The notes under the pieces are model-generated. The model saw only the letters and a program-made list of their open reading frames with translations. It had not been told where the DNA came from and did no database searches. A stretch of DNA of 29,011 nt from JBOGEN01 sp050743265 (GTDB taxonomy: Bacteria; Actinomycetota; Actinomycetes; JBOGEN01). The DNA is taken from assembly GCA_050743265.1 (NCBI GenBank), contig JBOGEN010000117.1:1-29011 (forward strand). Reading direction: 5' to 3'. Position numbers and translations under genes: made by a program. This document shows positions 1 to 7,328 of this stretch, in pieces; position 1 is the stretch's first letter; the number at the start of each line of letters is the position of its first letter.

Positions 1-1
1 G

Positions 2-868
2 CTCATGACCGTCGGCGTGCTGGCCGTCTCGACCTCCGGGCCGCTCATCGCCGCGACCGCAGCCCCCGCGCTGGCGATCGCGTTCTGGCGCAACGGGTTC
101 GGCACGCTGGCCCTGCTGCCGGTCGTGCTCGCCCGCCACGTGGGAGAGCTGCGGCGGCTGACGCGCCGGGAGTGGCTACTCATGCTCACCTCCGGCGTCC
201 TGCTGGCCGGGCACTTCGGCACGTGGGTGCCGAGCATCACGCTCACCACGGTCGCGTCCGCGACCGCACTCACGTGTGCGCAGCCGGTGTGGGCCGGGCT
301 CCTCGCGCGTGCCGCCGGCCACCGCGTGCCGGGCCGCGCCTGGGTCGGCATCGCCGTCGCGTTCCTCGGCGTACTCGTGCTCACCGGCGTGGACTTCTCC
401 GTGTCGACGCGGGCCCTCGGAGGCGACCTGCTCGCGCTGGCCGGTGGCGCCTTCGCGGCCGGGTACATGGTCGTCGGTGGCGAGGTACGGCGCAGCGTGT
501 CCACCACCGCGTACACGTTCGTCTGCTACGGCTGGTGCGCGGTCCTGCTCGCGGTGACCTGCCTCGTCGCGGGAGCCGACCTCGGCGGGTACCCCGCGGA
601 GTCGTGGGTCAAGCTGCTGGCGCTCACCGCGGGCGCGCAGCTGCTCGGCCACTCCGTGTTCAACCGCGTGCTCAAGACGACGAGCCCGACCGTGGCGTCC
701 CTCGCGCTGCTGTTCGAGACGCCGGGCGCGGCCGTCATCGCCGCGCTGTGGCTCGGGCAGGTGCCGCCGCTGGCCGCCGTCCCTGCGGCCGCCCTGCTGC
801 TGGCCGGGGTCGCCGTCGTCGTCACGGCCCGGACGCCCGAGGTGGCGCCGTCCGTCCCGATGGAGTGA
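2..868 (+). CDS. EamA/DMT-family permease, 5' end outside the window
   Basis: Integral membrane protein of the drug/metabolite transporter superfamily, probably a small-molecule exporter; the substrate cannot be read from sequence. The visible 287 residues from the ATG at 5 are a run of hydrophobic helices separated by short basic loops, with the internal duplication typical of EamA: two blocks of about five helices, the second starting near residue 138. The first helix is already under way at the window edge (LAVSTSGPLIAA), and the frame is open to base 2, so the true start is probably upstream and the ATG at 5 is only the first one visible. A stop at 866-868 is followed 38 bases later by a GC-rich hairpin. 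No neighbour links it to a pathway. Confidence 0.8.
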   Translation, partial: LMTVGVLAVSTSGPLIAATAAPALAIAFWRNGFGTLALLPVVLARHVGELRRLTRREWLLMLTSGVLLAGHFGTWVPSITLTTVASATALTCAQPVWAGLLARAAGHRVPGRAWVGIAVAFLGVLVLTGVDFSVSTRALGGDLLALAGGAFAAGYMVVGGEVRRSVSTTAYTFVCYGWCAVLLAVTCLVAGADLGGYPAESWVKLLALTAGAQLLGHSVFNRVLKTTSPTVASLALLFETPGAAVIAALWLGQVPPLAAVPAAALLLAGVAVVVTARTPEVAPSVPME

Positions 869-906
869 TCGGGAAGGGGGTGCGAGGGGCCTGCATGTCG
901 TCCGTG

Positions 907-925
907 CGCGCGGGCCACCCGCGCG
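907..925 (+). terminator. GC-rich stem-loop after the EamA gene
   Basis: Bases 907-914 (CGCGCGGG) pair perfectly with 918-925 (CCCGCGCG) around a three-base loop, 38 bases after the EamA stop codon. There is no T-tract, which is usual for actinobacterial terminators. The position between two plus-strand genes fits termination, but GC-rich sequence makes chance hairpins common. Confidence 0.4.
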
Positions 926-945
926 GGCTCCCGCGTACGCGCCGG

Positions 946-951
946 TAACGT
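946..951 (+). promoter_or_regulatory. Candidate -10 element (TAACGT) of the CoA-ester lyase gene
   Basis: TAACGT fits the actinobacterial TANNNT consensus and lies 35 bases before the start. This would give a leader of about 29 bases holding the AGGAGG ribosome site at 973-978. No convincing -35 was seen. Confidence 0.3.
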
Positions 952-986
952 GGCTGCACTCGTTCGCCCACCAGGAGGCTCACCGT

Positions 987-1976
987 ATGGCCGCCGACAC
1001 GCCCCCGCAGCCCGCCCCGGCAGGGTCGCTCCGCCCCCGCCGCTCCTGCCTGGCCGTCCCCGGGTCGAGCACGAAGATGCTCGGCAAGGCCCCGGGCCTG
1101 TCCGTTGACCAGGTCTTCCTCGACCTCGAGGACTCCGTCGCGCCGATGGCCAAGGCAGACGCCCGCAAGAACATCGTGGCTGCGCTGAACGAGGGCGGCT
1201 GGGCCGGCAAGGTCCGCGTGGTCCGGGTCAACGACCTCACCACGAGCTGGACGTACCGCGACGTCGTCGAGGTGGTCGAGGGCGCGGGAGCGAACCTCGA
1301 CTGCGTCATGCTGCCGAAGGTGCAGTCGGCCGAGCAGGTCGTCTGGCTCGACGTGCTGCTGCGCCAGATCGAGGAGACCGTCGGCCTCGAGGTCGGGCGG
1401 ATCGGCATCGAGGCGCAGATCGAGAACGCCCCCGGCCTCGTCCACGTCGACGCGATCGCCGCCGCCTCGCCACGTCTGGAGACCATCGTCTTCGGACCCG
1501 CCGACTTCATGGCCTCGCTCAACATGAAGTCGCTGGTCGTCGGCGAGCAGCCACCCGGGTACGACGTGGGTGACGCCTACCACTACATCCTCATGCGCCT
1601 GCTCATGGCCGCGCGCACGTACGACCTGCAGGCGATCGACGGGCCGTACCTGCAGATCAAGGACGTCGACGGGTTCCGGCGCGTGGCGCAACGCTCGGCC
1701 GCGCTCGGCTACGACGGCAAGTGGGTGCTTCACCCCGGCCAGATCGACGCAGCGAACGAGATCTTCTCCCCGAGCCAGGACGACTACGACCACGCGGAGC
1801 TGATCCTCGACGCGTACGCCCACTCCACCTCGGAGGTCGGCGGGATGCGCGGCGCGGTCATGCTCGGCGACGAGATGATCGACGAGGCGTCCCGCAAGAT
1901 GGCGCTGGTCGTGGCCGGCAAGGGCCGGGCCGCCGGGATGTCGCGGACGAAGACGTTCACGCCTCCAGAGGGGTGA
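987..1976 (+). CDS. CoA-ester lyase, HpcH/HpaI (CitE-like) family
   Basis: Mg-dependent aldol-type C-C lyase of the CitE/malyl-CoA lyase superfamily, 329 residues, soluble. A TIM-barrel pattern is visible: FLDLEDSV at 44-51, the CoA/substrate arginine in VRVN (R80), the metal-binding glutamate in IENAPG (E146) and the metal aspartate in FGPADF (D173). Start: ATG at 987 with AGGAGG at 973-978, eight bases away. The sequence resembles the mycobacterial Rv2498c type, reported to split (R)-beta-hydroxyacyl-CoA esters such as 3-hydroxy-3-methylglutaryl-CoA, more than citrate lyase beta proper; citrate lyase alpha/gamma partners are absent. The thioesterase and acyl-CoA dehydrogenase follow on the same strand. 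Malyl- or citramalyl-CoA lyase activity is an alternative. Confidence 0.85.
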   Translation: MAADTPPQPAPAGSLRPRRSCLAVPGSSTKMLGKAPGLSVDQVFLDLEDSVAPMAKADARKNIVAALNEGGWAGKVRVVRVNDLTTSWTYRDVVEVVEGAGANLDCVMLPKVQSAEQVVWLDVLLRQIEETVGLEVGRIGIEAQIENAPGLVHVDAIAAASPRLETIVFGPADFMASLNMKSLVVGEQPPGYDVGDAYHYILMRLLMAARTYDLQAIDGPYLQIKDVDGFRRVAQRSAALGYDGKWVLHPGQIDAANEIFSPSQDDYDHAELILDAYAHSTSEVGGMRGAVMLGDEMIDEASRKMALVVAGKGRAAGMSRTKTFTPPEG

Positions 1977-1991
1977 GCCGTCCGGCACGAC

Positions 1992-1997
1992 TACGCT
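1992..1997 (+). promoter_or_regulatory. -10 element (TACGCT) placed for a leaderless PaaI-type mRNA
   Basis: TACGCT lies eight bases before the ATG at 2006, and no Shine-Dalgarno sequence precedes that ATG. Transcription would begin at or next to the start codon. Confidence 0.45.
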
Positions 1998-2005
1998 CCG
2001 GGCGC

Positions 2006-2440
2006 ATGGCCTCCGACCACGACCCGGGCGACCTCGCCCGCCGCTGCGCGGAGCGCATGTACGCGGACGACCTCGCCAGCCGGCGGCTCGGCATCACCGT
2101 CGACGAGGTCGAGCCCGGCCGTGCGGTGGCGCGCATGACGGTCACCGAGGAGATGATCAACGGGCACGCGCTCTGCCACGGCGGGTACGTTTTCCTGCTC
2201 GCCGACTCGGCCTTCGCCTTCGCCTGCAACACGTACGGCCAGGTGACCGTGGCGGCTGCCTGCGACGTCGTCTTCGTCACCTCGGCGCGGCTCGACGACG
2301 AGCTCGTCGCCACCGCGACCGAGCGGGTGCGGTACGGGCGCAGCGGCGTGTACGACGTGACGGTCACCCGGGGGGCCGGCGAGGTGGTGGCCGAGTTCCG
2401 CGGGCGCAGCCGGATGCTCAGCCAGCCGCTGGTCGAGTAG
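2006..2440 (+). CDS. paaI: PaaI-type acyl-CoA thioesterase (hotdog fold)
   Basis: Hydrolyses acyl-CoA esters. In the phenylacetate pathway PaaI removes dead-end hydroxyphenylacetyl-CoA. The protein has 144 residues, the normal length, with the hallmark HGGYVFLLADSAFAFACN at 58-75: the HGG turn, then the catalytic aspartate (D67) on the central hotdog helix. N52 and the AFAFA helix are also typical. The open frame runs upstream into the lyase gene, but the family begins near MASDHD, so ATG 2006 is chosen. It starts 29 bases after the lyase stop. No other paa gene (ring epoxidase, hydratase, ligase) is in the window, so a general acyl-CoA housekeeping role beside the lyase and dehydrogenase is as likely as phenylacetate work. 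Confidence 0.8.
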   Translation: MASDHDPGDLARRCAERMYADDLASRRLGITVDEVEPGRAVARMTVTEEMINGHALCHGGYVFLLADSAFAFACNTYGQVTVAAACDVVFVTSARLDDELVATATERVRYGRSGVYDVTVTRGAGEVVAEFRGRSRMLSQPLVE

Positions 2441-2480
2441 GGCGTTCCCGCCCCGGCTCACACCAGCTCCTACTCGTGGG

Positions 2481-2486
2481 TAGCCT
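2481..2486 (+). promoter_or_regulatory. Candidate -10 element (TAGCCT) of the acyl-CoA dehydrogenase gene
   Basis: TAGCCT lies in the 77-base gap after the thioesterase. It would start a short leader that contains the GGAGAAGGAG ribosome site before ATG 2518. A matching -35 was not evident. Confidence 0.28.
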
Positions 2487-2517
2487 CGGGGCCACGACAT
2501 CCGGAGAAGGAGCGCCG

Positions 2518-3714
2518 ATGAGCCGGCTCGCGCAGACCGAGGGGCTGAGCGACGTCCAGCAGGAGATCCTCGCGACGGTCCGCGACTTCGTCGACAAGGA
2601 GATCCTTCCCCACGCGACGGCGCTCGAGCACGCCGACGAGTACCCGTCCGACATCGTCGAGGGGCTCAAGGAGATGGGGCTGTTCGGCCTCACCATCGAC
2701 GAGGAGTACGGGGGGTTCGGCGAGTCGCTGCTCACGTACGCCCTCGCCGTGGAGGAGATCGCGCGCGGGTGGATGAGCGTCTCCGGCATCATCAACACCC
2801 ACTTCATCGTCGCGTACATGCTGAGCCGGCACGGCACCCACGAGCAGAAACAGCGGCTGCTTCCGCGGATGGTCACCGGCGAGGTGCGGGGCGCGTTCTC
2901 GATGTCTGAGCCCGAGTGCGGGTCGGACGTGTCGGCCATCAGGACCCGCGCGCAGCGCGACGGCGACGACTACGTCGTCAACGGGGCGAAGATGTGGCTC
3001 ACCAACGGCGGCTCGGCCAACCTCGTCGCCGTCCTCGTCAAGACCGACCCGGACGTGAGCCCGCCGCACAAGGGCATGTCCACGCTGCTCGTGGAGAAGG
3101 AGCCCGGGTTCGGCGAGGTGGCGCCCGGCCTGACCGTGCCCGGGAAGATCGACAAGATGGGGTACAAGGGCGTGGACACCACCGAGATGGTGTTCGACGG
3201 CTTCCGACTGCCCGCCACGTCCGTGCTCGGCGAGAGCGAGGGACGCGGCTTCTACCAGATGATGGACGGCGTCGAGGTCGGCCGCGTCAACGTGGCGGCG
3301 CGCGGCTGCGGGGTGGCACTGCGAGCGTTCGAGCTCGCCGCCGCGTACGCGCAGCAGCGCAGCACGTTCGGCAAGCCCATCGCCGAGCACCAGGCCGTGC
3401 TGTTCCGCCTGGCGGAGATGGGCACGAAGGTCGAGTCCGCACACCAGATGATGGTGATGGCCGCGCGCAAGAAGGACGCGGGCGAGCGCAACGACCTCGA
3501 GGCCGGGATGGCCAAGTACCTCGCCTCCGAGTACTGCAAGGAGGTCGTGGAGGACTCGTTCCGCATCCACGGCGGGTACGGGTTCAGCAAGGAGTACGAG
3601 ATCGAGCGGCTCTACCGCGAGGCCCCGATGCTGCTCATCGGCGAGGGGACGGCCGACATCCAGCGCATGGTCATCGGGCGCCGGCTGCTCGAGGAGTACA
3701 AGCTGCGCGGCTGA
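2518..3714 (+). CDS. Acyl-CoA dehydrogenase
   Basis: FAD enzyme that introduces the alpha-beta double bond into an acyl-CoA, passing electrons to electron-transfer flavoprotein. It has 398 residues, the standard length. Seen in order: helical N-domain to about 120, the FAD/substrate segment FSMSEPECGSDVSAI (127-141) and WLTNGG (160-164), then the C-terminal helical domain with RSTFGKPI (281-288) and IGEGTADIQ (374-382). E376 is at the position of the catalytic base of medium-chain enzymes. ATG 2518 has a strong ribosome site; an in-frame GTG at 2476 has none. It resembles the FadE19/short-branched type that accompanies CitE-like lyase and MaoC in mycobacteria, so a branched short-chain substrate is inferred. 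A short tandem duplication spans its stop codon. Confidence 0.88.
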   Translation: MSRLAQTEGLSDVQQEILATVRDFVDKEILPHATALEHADEYPSDIVEGLKEMGLFGLTIDEEYGGFGESLLTYALAVEEIARGWMSVSGIINTHFIVAYMLSRHGTHEQKQRLLPRMVTGEVRGAFSMSEPECGSDVSAIRTRAQRDGDDYVVNGAKMWLTNGGSANLVAVLVKTDPDVSPPHKGMSTLLVEKEPGFGEVAPGLTVPGKIDKMGYKGVDTTEMVFDGFRLPATSVLGESEGRGFYQMMDGVEVGRVNVAARGCGVALRAFELAAAYAQQRSTFGKPIAEHQAVLFRLAEMGTKVESAHQMMVMAARKKDAGERNDLEAGMAKYLASEYCKEVVEDSFRIHGGYGFSKEYEIERLYREAPMLLIGEGTADIQRMVIGRRLLEEYKLRG

Positions 3715-3741
3715 GCCCTCGACTGCGCGGCTGGGCCTCGG
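3703..3741 (+). repeat. 20-bp tandem duplication spanning a stop codon
   Basis: CTGCGCGGCTGAGCCCTCGA (3703-3722) is followed at once by CTGCGCGGCTGGGCCTCGG (3723-3741), with one substitution and one missing base. Copy 1 contains the stop codon of the acyl-CoA dehydrogenase gene; in copy 2 the TGA has become TGG. Confidence 0.7.
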
Positions 3742-3766
3742 CACCAGCTCGGCGTCATTTCCGGTG

Positions 3767-4222
3767 TCAGGCCCGGGTGCGCCGCTCCAGGCCACGGTCC
3801 GGGTGCCAGGACTCGATGACGAGGTGGTCCGCCGGGTCGCCGACACGCGTGAGCGCGACCTCGGTGATGTCGACGCGGAACCGATGGCTGCCGTCGGTCT
3901 GGGGCGGGTCGCTCACCTCGACGCCGAGGCCGGCGATCTTCGCCTCACCGGCCCAGTCGCCCGGGGTGTCCTCCGGCGGGTCCACGGTCGGGCTGTGCAG
4001 CGCGAGCCGCGGTTCGCGCAGCAGGTCGAGCGCCTTGACCGAGCCCGACATCATGCCCAGCCACAGCTCGTCGTCGATGAACGCGACCTCGATGCCGCTG
4101 ATGCGCGGGGAGCCGTCCCGGCGCAGCGTGGCGAGCGTCTTGTGCTTGCGGACGTCGAAGACGGCGCGCACACGTCGCGCGAAGTCGGGCTCGTCGTGCG
4201 CCAGGCTCCCCCAGCTCGTCAT
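3767..4222 (-). CDS. Pyridoxamine 5'-phosphate oxidase-like split-barrel protein
   Basis: Small flavin- or F420-binding fold protein of 151 residues. The pattern KHKTLATLRRDGSPRISGIEVAF near 26-48 followed by DDELWLGMMSGSVKALDLLREPRLALHS is the usual first half of the PNPOx-like barrel: strand, turn, strand, then the phosphate-contacting loop. The C-terminal half (EVALTRVGDPADHLVIESWHP) resembles the subgroup often annotated as pyridoxamine 5'-phosphate oxidase family or F420-dependent enzyme. The cofactor and reaction cannot be decided. Its ATG overlaps the stop of the BrkB-like gene as ATGA (4219-4222), so the two are probably translated together. It converges on the acyl-CoA dehydrogenase gene. 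Confidence 0.75.
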   Translation of the reverse strand: MTSWGSLAHDEPDFARRVRAVFDVRKHKTLATLRRDGSPRISGIEVAFIDDELWLGMMSGSVKALDLLREPRLALHSPTVDPPEDTPGDWAGEAKIAGLGVEVSDPPQTDGSHRFRVDITEVALTRVGDPADHLVIESWHPDRGLERRTRA

Positions 4223-5199
4223 GCCCTCACTCTGGCAGGCCCGGGGGCGCCGTCGGGACCTGGCTCAGGGCGGGCGTCTGCGGCGGCGGCGTCGTCGGCA
4301 CCGGCGCGGGCGTCCGCCTCGAGGACCGAGTCGAACTCCGCGCCGAACAGGATCGCAAGGTTGGTGATCCAGAGCCAGACCATGAACACGATCACGGTGC
4401 CCAGGGCCCCGTACGTCGCGCCGAACGAGCCGAAGTTGGCGACGTAGACGCCGAAGGCCGCGGACGCGACGAACCATACGAGGAGCGCGAGCAGGCCACC
4501 CGGCGTGAACCAGCGCGCCCGCCGGTGGCTCACGTCCGGCGCGGTGCGGTACAGCACGGTGAGGATCGCGCTGACGACCAGCGCGAGCACCGGCCACTTG
4601 AGCAGGCCCCACAGCGTGACCGTGAGGTCGCCGAGGCCGAGTGCGGAGCCGACCGCGTCCGCGAGCGGGCCGGACAGCACGAGCCCCATCGCGACGAGCG
4701 CGACGAGCACGAGCAGCAGGACCGTGACGAGCACCTGGAGCGCCCGCCTCCGCACGAGGGGGCGCCCCTCCTCGACGTCGTAGATGACGTTCGCGACACG
4801 GCTGAACGCGCTCACATAGCCGCTGGCGCTCCACACCGCGGCGAACAGGCCGAAGCCCAGCACCGCACCGGCGGGGCCGCGCTGCTCGACGATCTGGTGC
4901 AGCGGCTGCTCCACCGCCTGCACAGCAGACGCCGGCGTGATGTCGCGGACGACCGTCAGCAGGGTGTCCACGGTGCCGGCGTTGCCGAGCAGACCGAGCA
5001 GCGCCGCCATGACGACGAGCCCGGGGAAGAGGGACAGCACGGCGTAGTAGGTGAGGGCCGCGGCCCAGTCCGTGCAGTCGTCGGCACGGAACTCGCTGGC
5101 GGTACGTCGTACCACCGAGACCCACGAGCGCGCACGACGGCCGCCGAGCGCACGGGCCTTGTGCCCGCGCCCGGTGCGCGTCGCGACGGTGTGGGCCAC
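4219..5199 (-). CDS. YihY/BrkB family membrane protein
   Basis: Polytopic inner-membrane protein of 326 residues, family UPF0761 (once called ribonuclease BN; that activity is not theirs). A basic N-terminal tail (1-35) leads to the signature DDCTDWAAALTYYAVLSLFPGL at about 40-61, then roughly six hydrophobic segments including GAVLGFGLFAAVWSASGYVSAF and YGALGTVIVFMVWLWITNLAILFGAEFD. The last is the other conserved block of the family. The final 40 residues are an Ala/Asp/Pro-rich cytoplasmic tail. GTG 5199 has GAGGAGG just upstream. First gene of a two-gene operon with the split-barrel protein through the ATGA overlap. The function of the family is not established. Confidence 0.88.
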   Translation of the reverse strand: MAHTVATRTGRGHKARALGGRRARSWVSVVRRTASEFRADDCTDWAAALTYYAVLSLFPGLVVMAALLGLLGNAGTVDTLLTVVRDITPASAVQAVEQPLHQIVEQRGPAGAVLGFGLFAAVWSASGYVSAFSRVANVIYDVEEGRPLVRRRALQVLVTVLLLVLVALVAMGLVLSGPLADAVGSALGLGDLTVTLWGLLKWPVLALVVSAILTVLYRTAPDVSHRRARWFTPGGLLALLVWFVASAAFGVYVANFGSFGATYGALGTVIVFMVWLWITNLAILFGAEFDSVLEADARAGADDAAAADARPEPGPDGAPGPARVRA

Positions 5200-5339
5200 C
5201 GTGACCTCCTCGCCCTCGTCCTCGTCCTCGTCCGGGACCTGCCCCCATACTGGCCGGTCAATCGCCCACCGCCGCGGTGACGCTCTCGCCGCCTGGTGCT
5301 CTGCCCCACTCTGCGGACCTCTGCCCCCTGATGTCCGGC

Positions 5340-5345
5340 TAGGGT
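5340..5345 (+). promoter_or_regulatory. -10 element (TAGGGT) placed for a leaderless DUF2332 mRNA
   Basis: TAGGGT lies six bases before the GTG at 5352. There is no ribosome site, so the start codon probably forms the 5' end of the mRNA. It stands in the 152-base divergent gap opposite the BrkB-like gene. Confidence 0.5.
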
Positions 5346-5351
5346 CCGGGC

Positions 5352-6407
5352 GTGAGCACCGGCGAGCTCGTCCGCGACCTCAGGTTCCAGGCCGAGGCGT
5401 GCCGTGAGCTGGGCTCTCCGCTGTACGCGGACCTGCTGGCGCGGGTGGCCGACGACGTCGCCCACGGCGGCGCGGTCGGGCAGGTGCTCACGGGGTACGA
5501 AGATGAGCCCGGTTCCTCGGCGGTCGGCCTGAGGCTCATGGGCACGCTGCACCGGCTCGTCCTGGCGGGGGAGGCGCCGGCGCTCGCCGCGTACTACCCG
5601 AGCGTGGGCGGCCGGCCGGACGCGGCCGGAGCATGGCAGGCGCTCCTCGGCGTCGTAGAGGAGCGGACTGACGTCGTGCGGGAGGGGCTTCGCCGACCTC
5701 CGCAGACCAACGAGGTCGGCCGCGCGTCCACCCTCGTCGGCGGGCTGCTGCACGTGGCCGCCGCGCACCGGTTCCCGGTACGACTCGTCGAGATCGGGGC
5801 GAGTGCCGGGCTCAACCTGCGGGCGGACAGCTTCCGCGTCGAGACGGACACACCCGGCAACGGCGTGGGGTGGGGGCCGACCGACTCACCCGTACGCCTC
5901 CGTGCCTGGCGCGGCGCACTGCCGCCGCGCGACGCCCCGCTGCGCGTCGTGGAGCGGCGCGGCTGCGACCTCGACCCCGTCGACGCCACCACCGACGAGG
6001 GACGGCTCACCGTGACCTCGTACGTGTGGCCGGACGACACCGAACGGCTGGCCCGGCTGCGGGGCGCGATCGAGGTGGCCCGTGCGGTGCCGGCCGCCGT
6101 CGAGAGGTCTGCGGCGACCGACTTCCTTGACCAGGTGGAGCCGGTCGAGGACACCACGCTGGTCGTCTGGCACTCGGTCATGTGGGGGTACCTGTCGCGG
6201 GACGAGCGGTCGGCGGTGACGCGGCGGCTGGACGCGCTCGGCAGCGCGGCCACCGACCGCGCTCCTGTGGCGCACCTCGCGTTCGAGCCGCGCCGCCGGG
6301 GCGGCGACAACTGGCGCTTCGTCGTCACGTTGCGCACCTGGCCGGGCGGGGAGGAGCGCGAGCTGGGCGAGGCCGCACCGCACGGCGTGCCGGTGGAGTG
6401 GGTTTAG
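5352..6407 (+). CDS. DUF2332 family protein
   Basis: Cytosolic protein of 351 residues and unknown role, matching the actinobacterial DUF2332 family in length and pattern. Seen: an N-terminal helical part (FQAEACRELGSPLYADLL, 12-29), the block ALAAYYPSVGG (77-87), the motif VRLVEIGASAGLNLRAD (143-159), a downstream VEPVEDTTLVVWHSVMWGYLS and a final HLAFEPRR. The VEIGASAGLNL loop looks like the glycine-rich SAM-binding loop of class I methyltransferases, which makes a methyltransferase-like fold a reasonable inference. Catalytic activity is unproven. The start is the GTG six bases after a TAGGGT hexamer. Its stop overlaps the stop of the convergent DUF5987-like gene by four bases (6404-6407). 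Confidence 0.82.
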   Translation: MSTGELVRDLRFQAEACRELGSPLYADLLARVADDVAHGGAVGQVLTGYEDEPGSSAVGLRLMGTLHRLVLAGEAPALAAYYPSVGGRPDAAGAWQALLGVVEERTDVVREGLRRPPQTNEVGRASTLVGGLLHVAAAHRFPVRLVEIGASAGLNLRADSFRVETDTPGNGVGWGPTDSPVRLRAWRGALPPRDAPLRVVERRGCDLDPVDATTDEGRLTVTSYVWPDDTERLARLRGAIEVARAVPAAVERSAATDFLDQVEPVEDTTLVVWHSVMWGYLSRDERSAVTRRLDALGSAATDRAPVAHLAFEPRRRGGDNWRFVVTLRTWPGGEERELGEAAPHGVPVEWV

Positions 6408-7105
6408 TGCTGGCCGGCCGACTGCGCGCCGTACGAGAACTCGGGGAACCGCCAGGAGCCGTCGGCCTCCGGCTTCGGGAAGCCGATCCAGCGCAGACCC
6501 GGGTGCCCCGTCGAGACCGCCGCCGCGGTACGCAGGTGCCCGGCGGTGTGGAACGCCACGAACACGAGCAGGGCGAACAGCGTGAGCAGCTGCTGGTCCT
6601 CGTCCACCAGCCCACCGGGGGCCAGCAGTTCCGAGCACAGCGCGGAGCGTTCGTCGACGGGCAGCCCCACGAACGGGGGGACGCCGGGGTTCGGGAGCCC
6701 GCCGTTGCCCGCCGCGTACACCGTCGCCTGCGCGTCCAGCAGTACGGCGACGGAGGGCAGGTACGCGTGCACCTGCGCCTCGGGCATCGTGAGCAGGTCG
6801 ACCACCCCGGCCTGGACGGCACCGGGGACTCCCGTTGCCCCGGCAACCACGCGGTCGCCGCGCCCAGGCTTCTCCCCGGGAACGAGCGTGTCCGCAAAAG
6901 CCTCGACGGTCGCACGGGTGTGGTCACCGACGAGCCCGACCGTGGGGTCGGCGACGCCGCTCAGCACGTCCGGGCAGCCCGGATCCGTGGCCGCACCGGC
7001 GGCGACCGGCGACCCCACCTGCCAAGCGGCCAGGGCGGCGGCGAGCCCGCGCATGACCTCACGTCGGCTGGGCAGGGGCGGCCACGGGGCGGGGCGTGTG
7101 GTCAC
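6404..7105 (-). CDS. Exported DUF5987-like protein (gluconate dehydrogenase small-subunit type)
   Basis: Protein of 233 residues with an N-terminal export signal: SRREVMRG at 13-20 followed by an Ala-rich stretch to about 38, which may be a Tat signal although it lacks the full S-R-R-x-F-L-K motif. The mature part has VEAFADTLVPGEKPGRGDRVVAGATGVPGA, GLPNPGVPPFVGLPVDER and FVAFHTAGHLRTAAAVSTGHPGL. I recognise this as the DUF5987 pattern, related to small helical subunits that accompany GMC-type dehydrogenases. GTG 7105 has GGAGGT six bases upstream (plus-strand 7112-7117); the open frame extends further upstream without family resemblance. No GMC oxidoreductase is nearby, so its partner is unknown. 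Confidence 0.7.
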   Translation of the reverse strand: MTTRPAPWPPLPSRREVMRGLAAALAAWQVGSPVAAGAATDPGCPDVLSGVADPTVGLVGDHTRATVEAFADTLVPGEKPGRGDRVVAGATGVPGAVQAGVVDLLTMPEAQVHAYLPSVAVLLDAQATVYAAGNGGLPNPGVPPFVGLPVDERSALCSELLAPGGLVDEDQQLLTLFALLVFVAFHTAGHLRTAAAVSTGHPGLRWIGFPKPEADGSWRFPEFSYGAQSAGQH

Positions 7106-7272
7106 GGAGACACCTCCGGGCAGGGCAGCGGCCCGAGTGCGGGCCTGTGTGCAACGACTCGTCACCGCCGGGGTCACGGCCGCCCTGCAGGTCACCGCGT
7201 GCGACCGGGTGGGAGAGGATGCCCGGGAGGCCGGGGCGGAGGTCTTGTGAGCACCGCTCCCGCGACCAGCAC

Positions 7273-7302
7273 CGTGTCCGCCCGTGTCCGCCCGTGACCG
7301 CG
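7273..7302 (+). repeat. 10-bp tandem repeat before the MaoC gene
   Basis: CGTGTCCGCC occurs at 7273-7282 and 7283-7292, followed by the degenerate CGTGACCGCG at 7293-7302. It ends 26 bases before the MaoC start, in the 223-base divergent gap (7106-7328). Apart from a ribosome site I see nothing else firm in that gap. Confidence 0.5.
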
Positions 7303-7328
7303 CCGAGTCCGCAGAGAGGTGACCGCGC

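Noticed and set aside
822..1988. 388-codon minus-strand frame opposite the CoA-ester lyase
   Set aside because: Shadow frame of a gene with complete motifs and a good ribosome site.
6546..7250. Long plus-strand open frame across the DUF5987-like gene and the gap before MaoC
   Set aside because: It is the antisense shadow of a gene with a recognisable product. Its free end (7106-7250) reads VRACVQRLVTAGVTAALQV without a start signal or family likeness.
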